From positions 1 to 64,000 of the forward strand of contig NZ_JTHN01000105.1 in NCBI RefSeq assembly GCF_001399685.1: a stretch of DNA of 64,000 bases, read 5' to 3'. The notes beneath the pieces were generated by a model. That model ran no database searches and had not been told where the DNA came from. It was given only the letters and a program-made list of their open reading frames with translations. This DNA is from Paenibacillus sp. A3. Lineage in GTDB: Bacteria > Bacillota > Bacilli > Paenibacillales > NBRC-103111. This document shows positions 1 through 9,383 of this stretch, in pieces; the first letter of the stretch is position 1; every line of letters starts with the position of its first letter. A program made the translations under genes and the position numbers.

Positions 1-495
1 GGGTATAACGGAGCCACCGGCTTTTATGCGAACAACTGGCCGATCTGGCGGAAGACAAACGACGAGGAAATTTTGCAGCAGCGGTCGGACGAGCTTCCGC
101 TCGAAATGAAATCGAGCCACGAATACGCCGCCGTCATCATCGAGGCGATGGTGAAGAACGAGCCGAAGGTCATTTACGGCAACGTCGTCAATCAAGGGCT
201 GATCTCGAACCTGCCGCAGGACGGCGTCGTCGAAGTCGCCTGCATGGTGGACCGCAACGGCGTGAATCCGTGCCGCTTCGGCCGGCTGCCGGAGCATTTG
301 GCCGCCTTGTGCCGCAGCAACATGGCGTTCTTCGAGCTGGCCGTATCGGCCGTGCTGGAGCGGGACAAGGACATGGCGCTGCACGCGCTGATGGTCGATC
401 CGCTTACGTCCGCCGTCTGCTCGCTTGCCGAGATCAAGGCGATGTTCGAGGAGCTGTACGAGGCGGAGCGCGCATTTGTGCCGGAGCTGAAATAG
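1..495 (+). CDS. GH4-family glycosidase (alpha-galactosidase / alpha-glucosidase type), C-terminal part
   Basis: The frame is open from the first base, so the gene starts upstream of the window and about 164 C-terminal residues are visible. Segments such as ANNWPIW, YGNVVNQGLISNLP, VVEVACMVDRNGVNP and the closing run of acidic helices are typical of the C-terminal part of NAD- and metal-dependent GH4 glycosidases (MelA/LplD/AglA group), which cleave alpha- or beta-glycosides by a redox mechanism in the cytoplasm. The NAD-binding Rossmann part and metal-binding Cys/His lie outside the window, so substrate cannot be inferred. The stop is 19 bp before a sugar kinase gene, so the two probably form one sugar-utilisation operon. 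Confidence 0.8.
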   Translation, partial: GYNGATGFYANNWPIWRKTNDEEILQQRSDELPLEMKSSHEYAAVIIEAMVKNEPKVIYGNVVNQGLISNLPQDGVVEVACMVDRNGVNPCRFGRLPEHLAALCRSNMAFFELAVSAVLERDKDMALHALMVDPLTSAVCSLAEIKAMFEELYEAERAFVPELK

Positions 496-514
496 AAAAA
501 GGGAGGAAGAAACC

Positions 515-1450
515 ATGTCTGTCGTCGTGCTTGGCGAATTGAACGTAGATATCATTATTTCGGGGAACGATCTGATGCCCGAGTGGAACCGGGAGAAGCT
601 GATCGACTCGTTCGACATTGTGCTTGGCTCCTCCTCGGCCATTACGGCGTGCGCGCTGGCCGGACTTGGGCAGGACGTCCGGTTCGTCAGCGTCGTGGGC
701 GATGACGATTTCGGCCGGTTCTGCATCCGCGAGCTGGAGCGAATGGGCGTCGATACGGCGCATGTGAAGCGTGATCCAGAGCTGAAAACCGGCGTGACCA
801 TGTCCTTCTCGACGCCAAGCGACCGAGGGCTGATGACGTATCCGGGCAGCATTCCGATGCTGCAGCCGCAGGATGTGCCGGACACGCTGCTGAAGCAGGC
901 GGCCCACGTGCATTTCGGCTCTTATTTTCTGCAGGACGGCATGCGCGATCATTGGAAGCCGCTGTTCGAAACCGCGCGCAGACAGGGAAGCAGCACGTCG
1001 TTCGACACGGGATGGGATGTGCACCAGCAGTGGCACCGGACTTCGATTCACGCGCTGCTCGGCGCTACGGATCTGTTTATCCCGAGCGAAGAGGAGCTGC
1101 TGCACATTTATGGTGCTGCGACGCTCGAAGCGGTGTGGGAGCTTCTGCCCCCGGACGCAAGGCTGGTGGCGGTCAAGCGGGGCGCGGCAGGTGCATCGCT
1201 GTTTCAGCCGGGCTCGGCGGCGCTCGCCGTAAAAGCCTACGATATCGTCCCGGTCGATACGACGGGGGCGGGGGATGCTTTTAACGCCGGGCTGATCCAC
1301 GCCTATCTGGGCGGTCTGCGGGGAGAAGCGCTTCTCCGCTACGCCTGCGCCTGCGGAGCGATCGCCACGCAGGGCGTCGGCGGGACGGGACGGCTGCCAA
1401 CCGCGGAAGCGGTGGAGCGGTTGCAGGCTTCCGTGGCGATTCGAAGCTGA
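515..1450 (+). CDS. PfkB-family (ribokinase-like) sugar kinase
   Basis: This 311-residue protein is a cytoplasmic ATP-dependent sugar kinase. Family marks visible are the N-terminal GELNVDI strand, the glycine-rich region near residues 38-50 and the second PfkB signature DTTGAGDAF at 248-256, with D254 as catalytic base. Length is normal for the family. The ATG is preceded by GGAGGAA at 502-508. It lies directly behind the GH4 gene, which suggests that it phosphorylates a sugar or sugar acid released by that glycosidase. The substrate cannot be assigned from the sequence; fructose, 2-keto-3-deoxygluconate or a ribokinase-type substrate are all possible. Confidence 0.88.
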   Translation: MSVVVLGELNVDIIISGNDLMPEWNREKLIDSFDIVLGSSSAITACALAGLGQDVRFVSVVGDDDFGRFCIRELERMGVDTAHVKRDPELKTGVTMSFSTPSDRGLMTYPGSIPMLQPQDVPDTLLKQAAHVHFGSYFLQDGMRDHWKPLFETARRQGSSTSFDTGWDVHQQWHRTSIHALLGATDLFIPSEEELLHIYGAATLEAVWELLPPDARLVAVKRGAAGASLFQPGSAALAVKAYDIVPVDTTGAGDAFNAGLIHAYLGGLRGEALLRYACACGAIATQGVGGTGRLPTAEAVERLQASVAIRS

Positions 1451-1573
1451 GGCGCAGTTCATGAGACGCGGGCGGCCTGCCTTCGAGGCATGTTTGGAGA
1501 GTCGGCCGCCTAACGTTCAGATTAAGGAGGTGGTGCGCGCCAGGCGACAGAAGTGGTTTTAGGGGAAGTCTGC

Positions 1574-1630
1574 ATGCAGCAGGTAGTAACTATACCGATA
1601 TCCGACCTTAAAGGAGATGAACGTTCGTGA
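1574..1630 (+). CDS. possible 18-residue upstream ORF
   Basis: A short ORF with an ATG seven bases behind a GGGGA sequence ends in a TGA that overlaps the GTG start of the following beta-helix gene (GTGA). This could be a leader for translational coupling. No homology is recognisable and such ORFs arise by chance, so this is tentative. Confidence 0.2.
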   Translation: MQQVVTIPISDLKGDERS

Positions 1631-3186
1631 TCCGAATTCGAAACCAGGCGCCCCGCGTCATCGCAGCCGCGGCCATGCTTTTCGGCATGCTGGCCATCAG
1701 TATGGGAACGCCTCAAGCGCAAGCCAATCCCGTGACGTACTATGTATCGATGACCGGCAGCGACAGCAATCCCGGAACGAGCAGCAGCGCCGCGTGGAAA
1801 ACGCTCCAATATGCCGCCGATCATGCAGCCCCGGGGAGCACCGTCTATGTGTTGGGCGGCGTGTACAACCAGAAGCTGAAGATTTCAAGATCCGGTTCGG
1901 CAGCCGCAGGCCCGATCACCTTCGAGAGCTCTCCGGCCCAAGCGGCGATTATCGACGGAACGGGGCTGTCCGTGTCGGGCAGCGAGGGACTCGTTGACAT
2001 TGCCGATGCCAGCTACGTCACGCTGAAAGGCTTTGAAATTCGCAACTACGCGACATCGGCCAAAGGCAAAATGCCGGTCGGCATTTTCGTCCGCGGTGCG
2101 GGCAACCATATCGAGCTACGCAACAACAACGTTCACCACATTAAGAACACCGCGACGCTCGGTTCGGATTTGGCCGGACGGGATGCGCACGGTATCGCGG
2201 TGTACGGTACGAAAGCGCCAGCGGCACTGGAGCATATCGTCATCGACGGCAACACGCTGAGCGATCTGGTGCTCGGCTCCAGCGAATCGTTGGTGGTGAA
2301 CGGGAATGTCAATTCATTCGAAATTACCAATAATCTCATTCACGACAACGACAATATCGGGATCGATGTCATCGGTTTCGAAGGCAAATCGCCCGATCCG
2401 GCCTACGACCAAGCCCGGAACGGCCTGATTCGCGGCAATACCGTCTACAACATCACTTCCAACAATAACCCTTCCTACGGCAAAACGCTTCCGAACGATT
2501 CGAATGCGGCGGGCGGTGTTTACGTAGACGGCGGAAAAGACACCGTGATCGAGCAAAACTACAGCTACAACAACGACATCGGGATTGAAATCGCCAGCGA
2601 GCATCAGGGAAAAGCGACCAGCGGCGTCACGATCCGCAACAACCTGGTGTACGGCAATCGGTACACAGGCATAGCCATGGGGGGATACGATACGAAGCGG
2701 GGATCGACGGTCAATTGCATCGTCGTCAACAATACGCTATATAAGAACGATACGAAAAATCTCGGTGGCGGCCAGCTGCTGCTCCAATATGACACGCGGA
2801 ACAACATCGTCAAAAACAATATTATGGTGGCCAGCGCATCGAACATTTTGATTTATAACGAATATACGAAAAACAGCGGCAATGTTGTCGATTATAACTT
2901 GTACTATGCGTCCGGAGGCGCTTCGAATGCGACATGGACTTGGAAAAACAAGGAGTATACCGGCTTTACCGCCTATAAGTCGGGGACGGGGAACGATGCG
3001 CACTCCAAGTTTGCCGATCCCGGGTTCGTGAACGCATCGGCAAACAATTTTCATTTGAAAGCGACCTCTCCTGCGATGAACGCCGGGTCGACGGAGCCGG
3101 CCATCATCGGAGCCACCGATCTCGACGGGCAGCCAAGAGTGCAGGGGAGCGGCGTCGATATCGGCGCATACGAAGCCAAGCCTTGA
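1627..3186 (+). CDS. secreted right-handed beta-helix protein (DUF1565 / pectate-lyase-like)
   Basis: The protein has 519 residues and begins with a signal peptide (basic start, hydrophobic segment around residues 10-26, cleavage likely after AQA near 34). The mature part opens with a YYVS..GSDSNPGTSSSAAWKTLQYA segment, the DUF1565 hallmark, followed by many short repeats of N-rich coils (GNTLSD, NNLIHDND, NNIMVA) that build a right-handed beta-helix, and closes with the DLDGQPRVQGSGVDIGAYE motif common in secreted helix proteins. It is probably a polysaccharide lyase or hydrolase; PL9-like pectate lyase is possible but the catalytic residue was not identified. The start is GTG with AAGGAG at 1611-1616. 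Confidence 0.82.
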   Translation: MIRIRNQAPRVIAAAAMLFGMLAISMGTPQAQANPVTYYVSMTGSDSNPGTSSSAAWKTLQYAADHAAPGSTVYVLGGVYNQKLKISRSGSAAAGPITFESSPAQAAIIDGTGLSVSGSEGLVDIADASYVTLKGFEIRNYATSAKGKMPVGIFVRGAGNHIELRNNNVHHIKNTATLGSDLAGRDAHGIAVYGTKAPAALEHIVIDGNTLSDLVLGSSESLVVNGNVNSFEITNNLIHDNDNIGIDVIGFEGKSPDPAYDQARNGLIRGNTVYNITSNNNPSYGKTLPNDSNAAGGVYVDGGKDTVIEQNYSYNNDIGIEIASEHQGKATSGVTIRNNLVYGNRYTGIAMGGYDTKRGSTVNCIVVNNTLYKNDTKNLGGGQLLLQYDTRNNIVKNNIMVASASNILIYNEYTKNSGNVVDYNLYYASGGASNATWTWKNKEYTGFTAYKSGTGNDAHSKFADPGFVNASANNFHLKATSPAMNAGSTEPAIIGATDLDGQPRVQGSGVDIGAYEAKP

Positions 3187-3212
3187 TTCATAAAGCTTCG
3201 ACAAAAAACATC

Positions 3213-3265
3213 CTATTTCCGGCTGGGGACTTCACTGCCCCCTGTCCGTGATTGGGGTGTTTTTT
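3213..3265. terminator. bidirectional terminator between convergent genes
   Basis: AAAAAACA at 3213-3220 pairs with TGTTTTTT at 3258-3265, with further G/C pairing inside. It sits between the stop of the beta-helix gene and the stop of the hxlR-type gene and carries T-runs in both directions. Confidence 0.65.
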
Positions 3266-3269
3266 CGTA

Positions 3270-3668
3270 TTATGATGGCACCATTATTTCTTGATCCGGG
3301 CGCGAGGCGGGCTGAGACTTCTTCGGTGCGCCGGTTTGGAAGTTCATGCCCCATTGCTGCAAATAATCGACGACAGGTCTCAGCCCTTCGCCGAGCGGGG
3401 TTAGCTCGTATTCGACTTTGGGCGGAATGACGGGATACACCTGCCGGTGGACGATACCCGCTTCCTCCAGATCCCGCAATTGCTCGGCAAGCATTTTGTG
3501 GTTAATGCCTGCGATATTTTTTTTCAGTTCGCCGTATCTTTTTTTTCCTTCAAGGAGCTGGCAAATAATTGTCGTTTTCCACCTTCCCGAAAACAAAGAC
3601 ACCGAAAGCTCGATAGGACATGGATACTTTTTGCCGTTTAATTCGTACATCACGTCATGCGTTCTCAT
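3270..3668 (-). CDS. HxlR-family winged-helix transcriptional regulator
   Basis: The protein has 132 residues. The segment CPIELSVSLFSGRWKTTIICQLL at about 17-39 is the HxlR entry helix with its conserved Cys, followed by GKKRYGELKKNIAGINHKMLAEQLRDLEEAGIV (recognition helix) and the wing VEYELTPLGEGL. Members of this family (YodB, CatR, HxlR) sense electrophiles, quinones or aldehydes, often through the N-terminal Cys. It is divergent from an alpha/beta hydrolase gene, its likely target. GGGAAG at 3676-3681 is its ribosome binding site and overlaps a half-site of the putative operator, implying autoregulation. Confidence 0.9.
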   Translation of the reverse strand: MRTHDVMYELNGKKYPCPIELSVSLFSGRWKTTIICQLLEGKKRYGELKKNIAGINHKMLAEQLRDLEEAGIVHRQVYPVIPPKVEYELTPLGEGLRPVVDYLQQWGMNFQTGAPKKSQPASRPDQEIMVPS

Positions 3669-3671
3669 AGA

Positions 3672-3717
3672 AATACTTCCCTTCTGGTAAGTATTAACCG
3701 AAAAAGTGCGTACTTAC
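3672..3717. promoter_or_regulatory. putative HxlR operator: three half-sites in the divergent promoter
   Basis: Three related elements are present: AATACTT (3672-3678), GTAAGTATT (3687-3695) and TACTTAC (3711-3717). The first pairs perfectly with AAGTATT at 3689-3695; GTAAGTA at 3687-3693 pairs perfectly with the third. The TACT/AGTA dyad resembles the YodB/CatR operators described in Bacillus subtilis. Confidence 0.6.
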
Positions 3718-3781
3718 TTTTCATTAGTTTATTATGTATGATCAGTTTTGTAAACCGACACCATTATACCAGGAGGGCCAA

Positions 3782-4573
3782 ATGAATAAAATTGTAAAAG
3801 TGAATGACGTTGACGTAGCTTATGTCGTGGAAGGAAACGGACCTGGCTTGCTGCTTATCCATGGAACGGGCGGTACGAACGAGAACTGGGGAGATATGAT
3901 TAAGGCGCTGTCCGGAGAGTTCACGATCGTTGCCCCTACGTACACCGCGACCGGCGAAATGATGGCGCGTGGAGAAGGGCTGCAATTGGACGATTTGGTC
4001 GAACAAACCGTACAAGCGGCACGTCAGGAAGGCATCGAATCGTTTCATGTGGTCGGCTACTCGCTGGGTGCCGAAATAGCGGCAGCGGTCGCAGCCAAGT
4101 ATCCGGAGCGGGTAAAATCAGCGGCGATGGTTGCCGGTTGGGTCGAGAGCGATCTGGCAGCCGCCTTTCAATTCGATCTGTGGCATAAGCTTTACCGGCT
4201 GGACCGGGTTTTGTTTGCGCAATTTTTGATTCATACCGGCTTTGGCCCGGACTTCTACAACCATTTTACTCATAAAGACGAGCTGCTGCGGTTGGCCGGT
4301 CAGTTTAGCGAGATGCTGGCCCCGGCAACGGGCCTGCAGTCCGAGCTGGACGGGCGGGTCAATATTCGCCAGCTGCTTAGCGGCATCAAGGCCCCTTCCC
4401 TTGTCATCGGCTTGACGCATGATCGGATGGTCCCAGTCGAACACGCCAAAGAGCTGGCTTCGCTTATTCCGGGAGCCAAGTACCAGGAAATCACTTCCGG
4501 GCATTTGGTGCCTTGGGAAAAGGGCGATCAGCTGATTGGCGAGGTAGCCGGATTTTTACGCTCGATTTCGTAA
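3782..4573 (+). CDS. alpha/beta hydrolase
   Basis: The protein has 263 residues from the ATG at 3782, which has AGGAGGG at 3770-3776; an upstream in-frame ATG at 3734 lacks such a site. The oxyanion region is LLLIHGTGGTNENW, the nucleophile elbow is GYSLGAE, the acid lies near VIGLTHDRMVP and the catalytic His is in ITSGHLVPW. This is a cytoplasmic serine hydrolase of the haloperoxidase/esterase type. The divergent HxlR regulator suggests induction by a reactive small molecule that the enzyme may detoxify. The substrate is unknown. Confidence 0.85.
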   Translation: MNKIVKVNDVDVAYVVEGNGPGLLLIHGTGGTNENWGDMIKALSGEFTIVAPTYTATGEMMARGEGLQLDDLVEQTVQAARQEGIESFHVVGYSLGAEIAAAVAAKYPERVKSAAMVAGWVESDLAAAFQFDLWHKLYRLDRVLFAQFLIHTGFGPDFYNHFTHKDELLRLAGQFSEMLAPATGLQSELDGRVNIRQLLSGIKAPSLVIGLTHDRMVPVEHAKELASLIPGAKYQEITSGHLVPWEKGDQLIGEVAGFLRSIS

Positions 4574-4729
4574 TGGAATGAAGGAAACACTCCTCAGACG
4601 TCTGAATTCGGGCGGGAGCTACACACATCGCAAGAGGCAATACATTGACCGTTTCGTTACGGAGTAAACGGATGGGAGAGCACCGCTTCAGACGCGGGGA
4701 GCTCTCCCGTTTTGACGTGTATCAGACTG

Positions 4730-6493
4730 TCACGGCTCGATGCCGTACTGCTCGATCTTCCGGTACAGCGTCGTCCGGCCGATGTCGAGGAGGGCGGCGG
4801 ATTTGCTCAGGTTCCAGCCGGTCGACTGCAGCGCCCGCTGGATCGCTCCAATCTCCGCATCCTTTAATGTCGGCACGGTCGGGCCGTCATTCCGGCACTC
4901 GACGGCGTCCGTTTGCTCCAGCTCGTCGAAGTGCAGATGATCGGGACGAATCGGCCCTTCTCCTGCGAGGAACGAAGCTTGCATCAGCACGCCGTGCAGC
5001 TCGCGGATATTGCCGGGCCAGCCGTAGCGCAGCAGCTTGCGCTTCGTTTCTTCCGGCAGCTGGCGGTAGGGGCAGCCGTTCTTATGCAGCCAATGCTCGA
5101 CGAGCGTCAGCAGATCGGATCGTTCCCGCAAGGAAGGCAGCGTGATCTGGATGCCCTTCAGCCGATAGTACAAGTCTGCACGGAAGCGCCCTTCCTTGAT
5201 TTCCAGTGGCAAGTGCTTGTGCGTGGCCGCGACGATCCGCACATCGATGCGTCTCGATTTGGTGCTGCCGACAGGCGTGACGGTACGCTCCTGCAGCACG
5301 CGCAGCAGCGCCGCCTGTGCGCGCAGCGACATATCCCCGATCTCGTCCAAAAAAATCGTCCCCGTATGCGCCGCCTCGAATTTACCCGTACTGCCCTCCC
5401 GGTTCGCGCCCGTAAACGCTCCGCGCTCGTAGCCGAACCACTCGCTTTCCACCAGACTATCCGGAATCGCGCCGCAGTTGACGGCAATGAATGGTCGGTC
5501 CGCCCGCAGACTTGCCGAGTGGATCGATTGGGCGAACAGCTCTTTGCCTGTACCGCTTTCACCGAGCAGAAGGACGGGAATATCGGTGAGTGCCGCTTTG
5601 GAGGCAAGTTCCTTCTTTTCCACAAAATTGGGGCATGTCCCGGATATGTCGGAGAAGCTGTAGAGGCCGTGCCGGCCTTCTTGCGGCTTGCGGACAGCTA
5701 CGGAGCGCCAGACAGTGCGGCTGCTGTCTTGAATGGTTTTGACGGAAAAGCCTTCGATGCCGTTGAACGGCTTGCCGATCGCATCTTTGCCTACGGCCCG
5801 CAGCGCCGCCTGGTTCGCCCGTATGATCCGGTTGTCCCTGTCGAGCGATAGCAGCGGGAGCGGGTTATGGTTTGCGGTGAATTCAAGCTCTTGAAGCGTC
5901 ACGAGATGATCCTGCTTCGCCTCCTCCAGCAGCAGCCGGTTTTGCAGCGATTCCGCGACCATGACGGCAAGGGTCAGACTATAATGGTGGTAGCTCTCCC
6001 GCTTGCCGCTGAAATTGATGACGCCGATCAATTCGCCTGTCGGACCGAAGATGGGGGAAGAAGCGCAGGTAAGAAAAGCGTTGGCCTGGCAAAAATGCTC
6101 CGCCGCATGGACGCGGACGGGAATTTTTTCGGTGATGGCGACGCCAATCGCATTGGTGCCTTTGCGTTTCTCGTCCCATACGGCCCCGACTTGAAGCTGA
6201 ACGGCTTCCGCCCGCTTCGAAAAGCCGGGGTCCCCTGCAGCGTACAGAATGCACCCTTGGGCATCGATGAGCAGGGCCGTTTGGCCGGACTGCTGAATAA
6301 AAGGTTTGATGGTGTCGAAAATTTGCGAGGCATGACGAACGAGTGTTGCGTTTTCTTTCAATCGCTCCTGAAAGAGCTTTCCGGTCAGCAGACGGTCATC
6401 AAACGGGTCGGTCGGCTTCAGTCCGTACCGCTGGCAGCGTTTCCATGAGCTGGTTACAACCTCCGAATAAGTCTGAATGTCCAAGGATGACAA
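4730..6493 (-). CDS. sigma-54-dependent activator of the AcoR/DhaR family
   Basis: The protein has 587 residues when started at the TTG at 6493, which is six bases behind GGAGGTG; the ATG codons further upstream have no such site. Order of domains: N-terminal helices, a GAF sensor (about 60-195), a PAS-like region (205-280), the AAA+ domain with Walker A GESGTGKE (311-318), the sigma-54 contact loop GAFTGA (358-363) and Walker [10 protein letters not shown], and a C-terminal Fis-type helix-turn-helix (about 547-584). Relatives activate acetoin, glycerol or alcohol catabolic operons. It is divergent from the adh/aldh operon, whose promoter has a consensus -24/-12 element, so this operon is the evident target. 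Confidence 0.93.
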   Translation of the reverse strand: MSSLDIQTYSEVVTSSWKRCQRYGLKPTDPFDDRLLTGKLFQERLKENATLVRHASQIFDTIKPFIQQSGQTALLIDAQGCILYAAGDPGFSKRAEAVQLQVGAVWDEKRKGTNAIGVAITEKIPVRVHAAEHFCQANAFLTCASSPIFGPTGELIGVINFSGKRESYHHYSLTLAVMVAESLQNRLLLEEAKQDHLVTLQELEFTANHNPLPLLSLDRDNRIIRANQAALRAVGKDAIGKPFNGIEGFSVKTIQDSSRTVWRSVAVRKPQEGRHGLYSFSDISGTCPNFVEKKELASKAALTDIPVLLLGESGTGKELFAQSIHSASLRADRPFIAVNCGAIPDSLVESEWFGYERGAFTGANREGSTGKFEAAHTGTIFLDEIGDMSLRAQAALLRVLQERTVTPVGSTKSRRIDVRIVAATHKHLPLEIKEGRFRADLYYRLKGIQITLPSLRERSDLLTLVEHWLHKNGCPYRQLPEETKRKLLRYGWPGNIRELHGVLMQASFLAGEGPIRPDHLHFDELEQTDAVECRNDGPTVPTLKDAEIGAIQRALQSTGWNLSKSAALLDIGRTTLYRKIEQYGIEP

Positions 6494-6570
6494 GAAAGAC
6501 ACCTCCGGAAACATCAATATAGGTATAGAATATCACAACCTGCGAAGGTTCACCATTTGTTCACAGCAAT

Positions 6571-6613
6571 TGTTCTATTTTGAACCAGAAAGAACGGAGG
6601 GAGTGTTCCGGAA
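6571..6613. promoter_or_regulatory. candidate upstream activating sequences for the AcoR-like activator
   Basis: Inverted repeats lie 60-105 bp upstream of the -24 box: GTTC (6572-6575) with GAAC (6582-6585), and the 8-bp palindrome TTCCGGAA (6606-6613) inside TGTTCCGGAATGAAACA. Position and dyad form fit enhancer sites for this activator family; the exact recognition sequence is inferred. Confidence 0.4.
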
Positions 6614-6627
6614 TGAAACAACTTTTA

Positions 6628-6643
6628 ATAAAACGCTTACAAA
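6628..6643 (+). promoter_or_regulatory. cre-like catabolite repression site
   Basis: ATAAAACGCTTACAAA matches the Bacillus cre consensus WTGNAANCGNWWNCAW at every specified position except one (A instead of G at position 3). It lies between the candidate enhancers and the -24 box, a suitable place for CcpA to block activation when glucose is available. Confidence 0.6.
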
Positions 6644-6672
6644 ATTTCCTTATGTGACGCAGCTCGCACGTA

Positions 6673-6689
6673 TTGGCACGTTTTTTGCT
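6673..6689 (+). promoter_or_regulatory. sigma-54 (-24/-12) promoter of the adh-aldh operon
   Basis: TTGGCACG-N4-TTGCT matches the sigma-54 consensus fully, with GG at 6675-6676 and GC at 6687-6688 exactly 12 bp apart. Transcription should start near 6699, about 40 bp before the adh ATG. Confidence 0.9.
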
Positions 6690-6740
6690 TTATTTATAGC
6701 GAAGTCAAAAAACATATCTCAAGGGGAGGAATTCATCAAG

Positions 6741-7754
6741 ATGAAAGCGGCCGTTGTGAATGAGTTTCACCAGCAATTGGAGATTAAAGACGTACCCGTG
6801 CCGGAGATCGGCCACGGCGAAGTGCTCGTCAAGATTAAAGCGTGCGGGGTTTGCCATACCGATCTGCATGCCGCACATGGAGATTGGCCAGTCAAACCGA
6901 AGCTGCCGCTTATTCCAGGGCATGAAGGCGTTGGCGAAATCGTGGCGCTGGGCGAAGGCGTGACCTCGCTTAAGATCGGGGACCGCGTCGGGATTCCATG
7001 GCTCTATTCCGCGTGCGGCGAATGCGATTATTGCCTGACGGGCTGGGAGACGCTCTGCAAAAACCAGCTCAACGCAGGCTATTCGGTGGACGGCGGGTAT
7101 GCCGAGTACTGCAAAGCGCCGGCCGCTTATGTGGCGAAAATTCCGGATAGCTTAAGCTACGTGGACGCCGCACCGATCTTCTGCGCAGGTGTGACGACGT
7201 ATAAGGCGCTTAAGGTGACGGGGGCGAAGCCCGGCGAGTGGGTTGCCATTTACGGCATCGGCGGACTCGGCCATGTTGCGCTCCAGTATGCCAAAGCGAT
7301 GGGTTACCATGTCGTCGCCGTCGATATTCATGACGATAAGCTGGAGCTTGCCATGGCTCTAGGAGCGGACTTGGCCGTCAACGGGCAGAAAGAAGACCCT
7401 ACCGAAGCGATAGAGCGGGAGATCGGAGGAGCGCATGCCGCGATCAGCGTCGCCGTGACGCCGAAAGCGTTCGAGCAGGCTTACCGTTCGGTTCGCCGGG
7501 GCGGCACGCTGGTCGTCGTCGGACTGCCGAATGCGGATTTGCCGATCCCGATTTTCGACACGGTGTTGAACGGCGTAACGGTCAAGGGCTCGATTGTCGG
7601 CTCGCGGAAAGATTTGCAGGAAGCGTTGGATTTTGCGGCGCGGGGCAAGGTGAAGACGAATATCGAGACGCAGTCACTGGACCGGATCAATGAAGTATTC
7701 GACCGGCTGCAAAAAGGTCAGGTCAACGGACGTGTCGTTCTGACGCTCGATTAA
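6741..7754 (+). CDS. adhP: zinc-dependent alcohol dehydrogenase (AdhP/ADH-T type)
   Basis: The protein has 337 residues. The ATG at 6741 follows GGGGAGGA, and the N-terminus matches the Geobacillus ADH-T family. Catalytic zinc ligands are C38, H61 and C148; structural zinc ligands are C92, C95, C98 and C106; the NAD-binding GIGGLG is at 172-177. It interconverts primary alcohols such as ethanol and their aldehydes with NAD. It is the first gene of a sigma-54-controlled operon with an aldehyde dehydrogenase and a DUF779 protein, so the pathway is oxidation of an alcohol to its acid. A long in-frame extension upstream of 6741 runs through the promoter and is not coding. Confidence 0.95.
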   Translation: MKAAVVNEFHQQLEIKDVPVPEIGHGEVLVKIKACGVCHTDLHAAHGDWPVKPKLPLIPGHEGVGEIVALGEGVTSLKIGDRVGIPWLYSACGECDYCLTGWETLCKNQLNAGYSVDGGYAEYCKAPAAYVAKIPDSLSYVDAAPIFCAGVTTYKALKVTGAKPGEWVAIYGIGGLGHVALQYAKAMGYHVVAVDIHDDKLELAMALGADLAVNGQKEDPTEAIEREIGGAHAAISVAVTPKAFEQAYRSVRRGGTLVVVGLPNADLPIPIFDTVLNGVTVKGSIVGSRKDLQEALDFAARGKVKTNIETQSLDRINEVFDRLQKGQVNGRVVLTLD

Positions 7755-7850
7755 CGGTACAAGGCATACATTCGAATCTGCCGCATACATCTGTATCAAC
7801 ACATATACCTATTCATAATCTATCCAATCCAACCGTGGGAGGACGAAACG

Positions 7851-9371
7851 ATGATCTATGCACAACCAGGACAAACCGGAGCCAAGGTGACGTTCAAGAA
7901 GCGCTACGAAAACTTTATCGGCGGTCAATGGGTCGCGCCGGTGAAAGGGCAGTATTTTGACAATATTACGCCTGTGACGGGTCAAGCCTTCTGCGAGGTT
8001 CCCCGCTCTACGGCGGAAGATATCGAGCTGGCCCTGGACGCAGCCCATGCCGCCAAAGACGCTTGGGGCCGCACGTCGGTAGCTGCACGCGCGCAAATTT
8101 TGAACAAAATCGCGGACCGTATGGAAGCGAATTTGGAGCTGCTCGCCGTCGCGGAGACGTGGGACAACGGCAAGCCGATCCGGGAGGCGCTTGCCGCCGA
8201 CCTGCCGCTGGCCATCGATCATTTCCGCTATTTCGCCGGTTGTATCCGTACAGAGGAGGGCACGCTAGGGGAAGTGGACAGCGATACGGTCGCCTATCAT
8301 TTCCATGAACCGCTAGGCGTCGTCGGGCAGATCATTCCGTGGAACTTCCCGCTGCTGATGGCAACGTGGAAAATCGCGCCTGCGCTGGCGGCCGGCAACT
8401 GCGTCGTGCTCAAGCCTGCGGAGCAGACGCCGGCGTCGATTCTCGTGCTCGCGGAGCTGATCGCCGACCTGCTGCCGGCCGGCGTGTTGAACATCGTGAA
8501 CGGCTTCGGCCTTGAAGCCGGCAAGCCGCTCGCTTCGAGCAGCCGCATCGCCAAGATCGCATTCACCGGCGAAACGACAACGGGACGCTTGATCATGCAA
8601 TATGCTTCGCAGAACATCATCCCGGTCACATTGGAGCTCGGTGGGAAGTCGCCCAATCTGTTCTTCGAGGACGTATATGCCAAAGATGACGCTTTCCTGA
8701 ACAAAGCGATTGAAGGCTTCGTGCTGTTCGCGCTGAACCAAGGCGAAGTGTGCACCTGCCCATCCCGCGCACTCATTCAGGAGTCGATCTACGACCAGTT
8801 CATGGAGCGGGCCTTGCAACGGGTAGCGGCGATCAAGCAGGGCAATCCGCTCGACACGGAAACGATGATCGGCGCGCAGGCGTCCTCCGAGCAGGTCGAG
8901 AAAATCATGTCGTACCTGAGCATCGGGAAGCAGGAAGGGGCCGAATGTCTGATCGGCGGAGACCGTGCGGTGCTCGAAGGAGACCTGAGCGGCGGTTATT
9001 ACGTTCAGCCGACGGTGTTTAAAGGCCACAATAAAATGCGCATTTTCCAAGAGGAAATTTTCGGGCCGGTCGTTTCCGTCACGACCTTCAAGGATCAGGA
9101 GGAAGCGTTGGCCATCGCCAACGATACGCTGTACGGACTGGGCGCCGGACTGTGGACGCGGGATATCAACACGGCTTACCGGTTCGGAAGAAACATTCAG
9201 GCTGGCCGCGTCTGGACCAACTGCTATCATGCCTATCCGGCGCATGCGGCGTTCGGCGGGTACAAGGGCTCCGGGATTGGCCGCGAGACGCATAAGATGA
9301 TGCTGTCGCATTACCAGCAAACGAAAAATCTGCTGGTCAGCTACAGCACGGACGCCTTGGGCTTCTTCTGA
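7851..9371 (+). CDS. NAD-dependent aldehyde dehydrogenase (AldB/ExaC/AcoD type)
   Basis: The protein has 506 residues and the family's normal length. Catalytic features are N165 in PWNF, K188 in VLKPAE, general base E262 in LELGG and nucleophile C301 in the [11 protein letters not shown] signature, which marks the ExaC/AldB subgroup acting on acetaldehyde and similar short aldehydes. The ATG follows GGGAGGA at 7837-7843. It should remove the aldehyde made by the adjacent alcohol dehydrogenase. The upstream sigma-54 promoter and AcoR-like activator agree with the control of ExaC-type genes elsewhere. Confidence 0.95.
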   Translation: MIYAQPGQTGAKVTFKKRYENFIGGQWVAPVKGQYFDNITPVTGQAFCEVPRSTAEDIELALDAAHAAKDAWGRTSVAARAQILNKIADRMEANLELLAVAETWDNGKPIREALAADLPLAIDHFRYFAGCIRTEEGTLGEVDSDTVAYHFHEPLGVVGQIIPWNFPLLMATWKIAPALAAGNCVVLKPAEQTPASILVLAELIADLLPAGVLNIVNGFGLEAGKPLASSSRIAKIAFTGETTTGRLIMQYASQNIIPVTLELGGKSPNLFFEDVYAKDDAFLNKAIEGFVLFALNQGEVCTCPSRALIQESIYDQFMERALQRVAAIKQGNPLDTETMIGAQASSEQVEKIMSYLSIGKQEGAECLIGGDRAVLEGDLSGGYYVQPTVFKGHNKMRIFQEEIFGPVVSVTTFKDQEEALAIANDTLYGLGAGLWTRDINTAYRFGRNIQAGRVWTNCYHAYPAHAAFGGYKGSGIGRETHKMMLSHYQQTKNLLVSYSTDALGFF

Positions 9372-9383
9372 TCCGGAGGCGCG

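Noticed and set aside
434-1462. 342-codon minus-strand ORF
   Set aside because: It lies wholly antisense to the PfkB kinase gene, has an Arg/His-rich composition typical of a shadow frame and no ribosome binding site.
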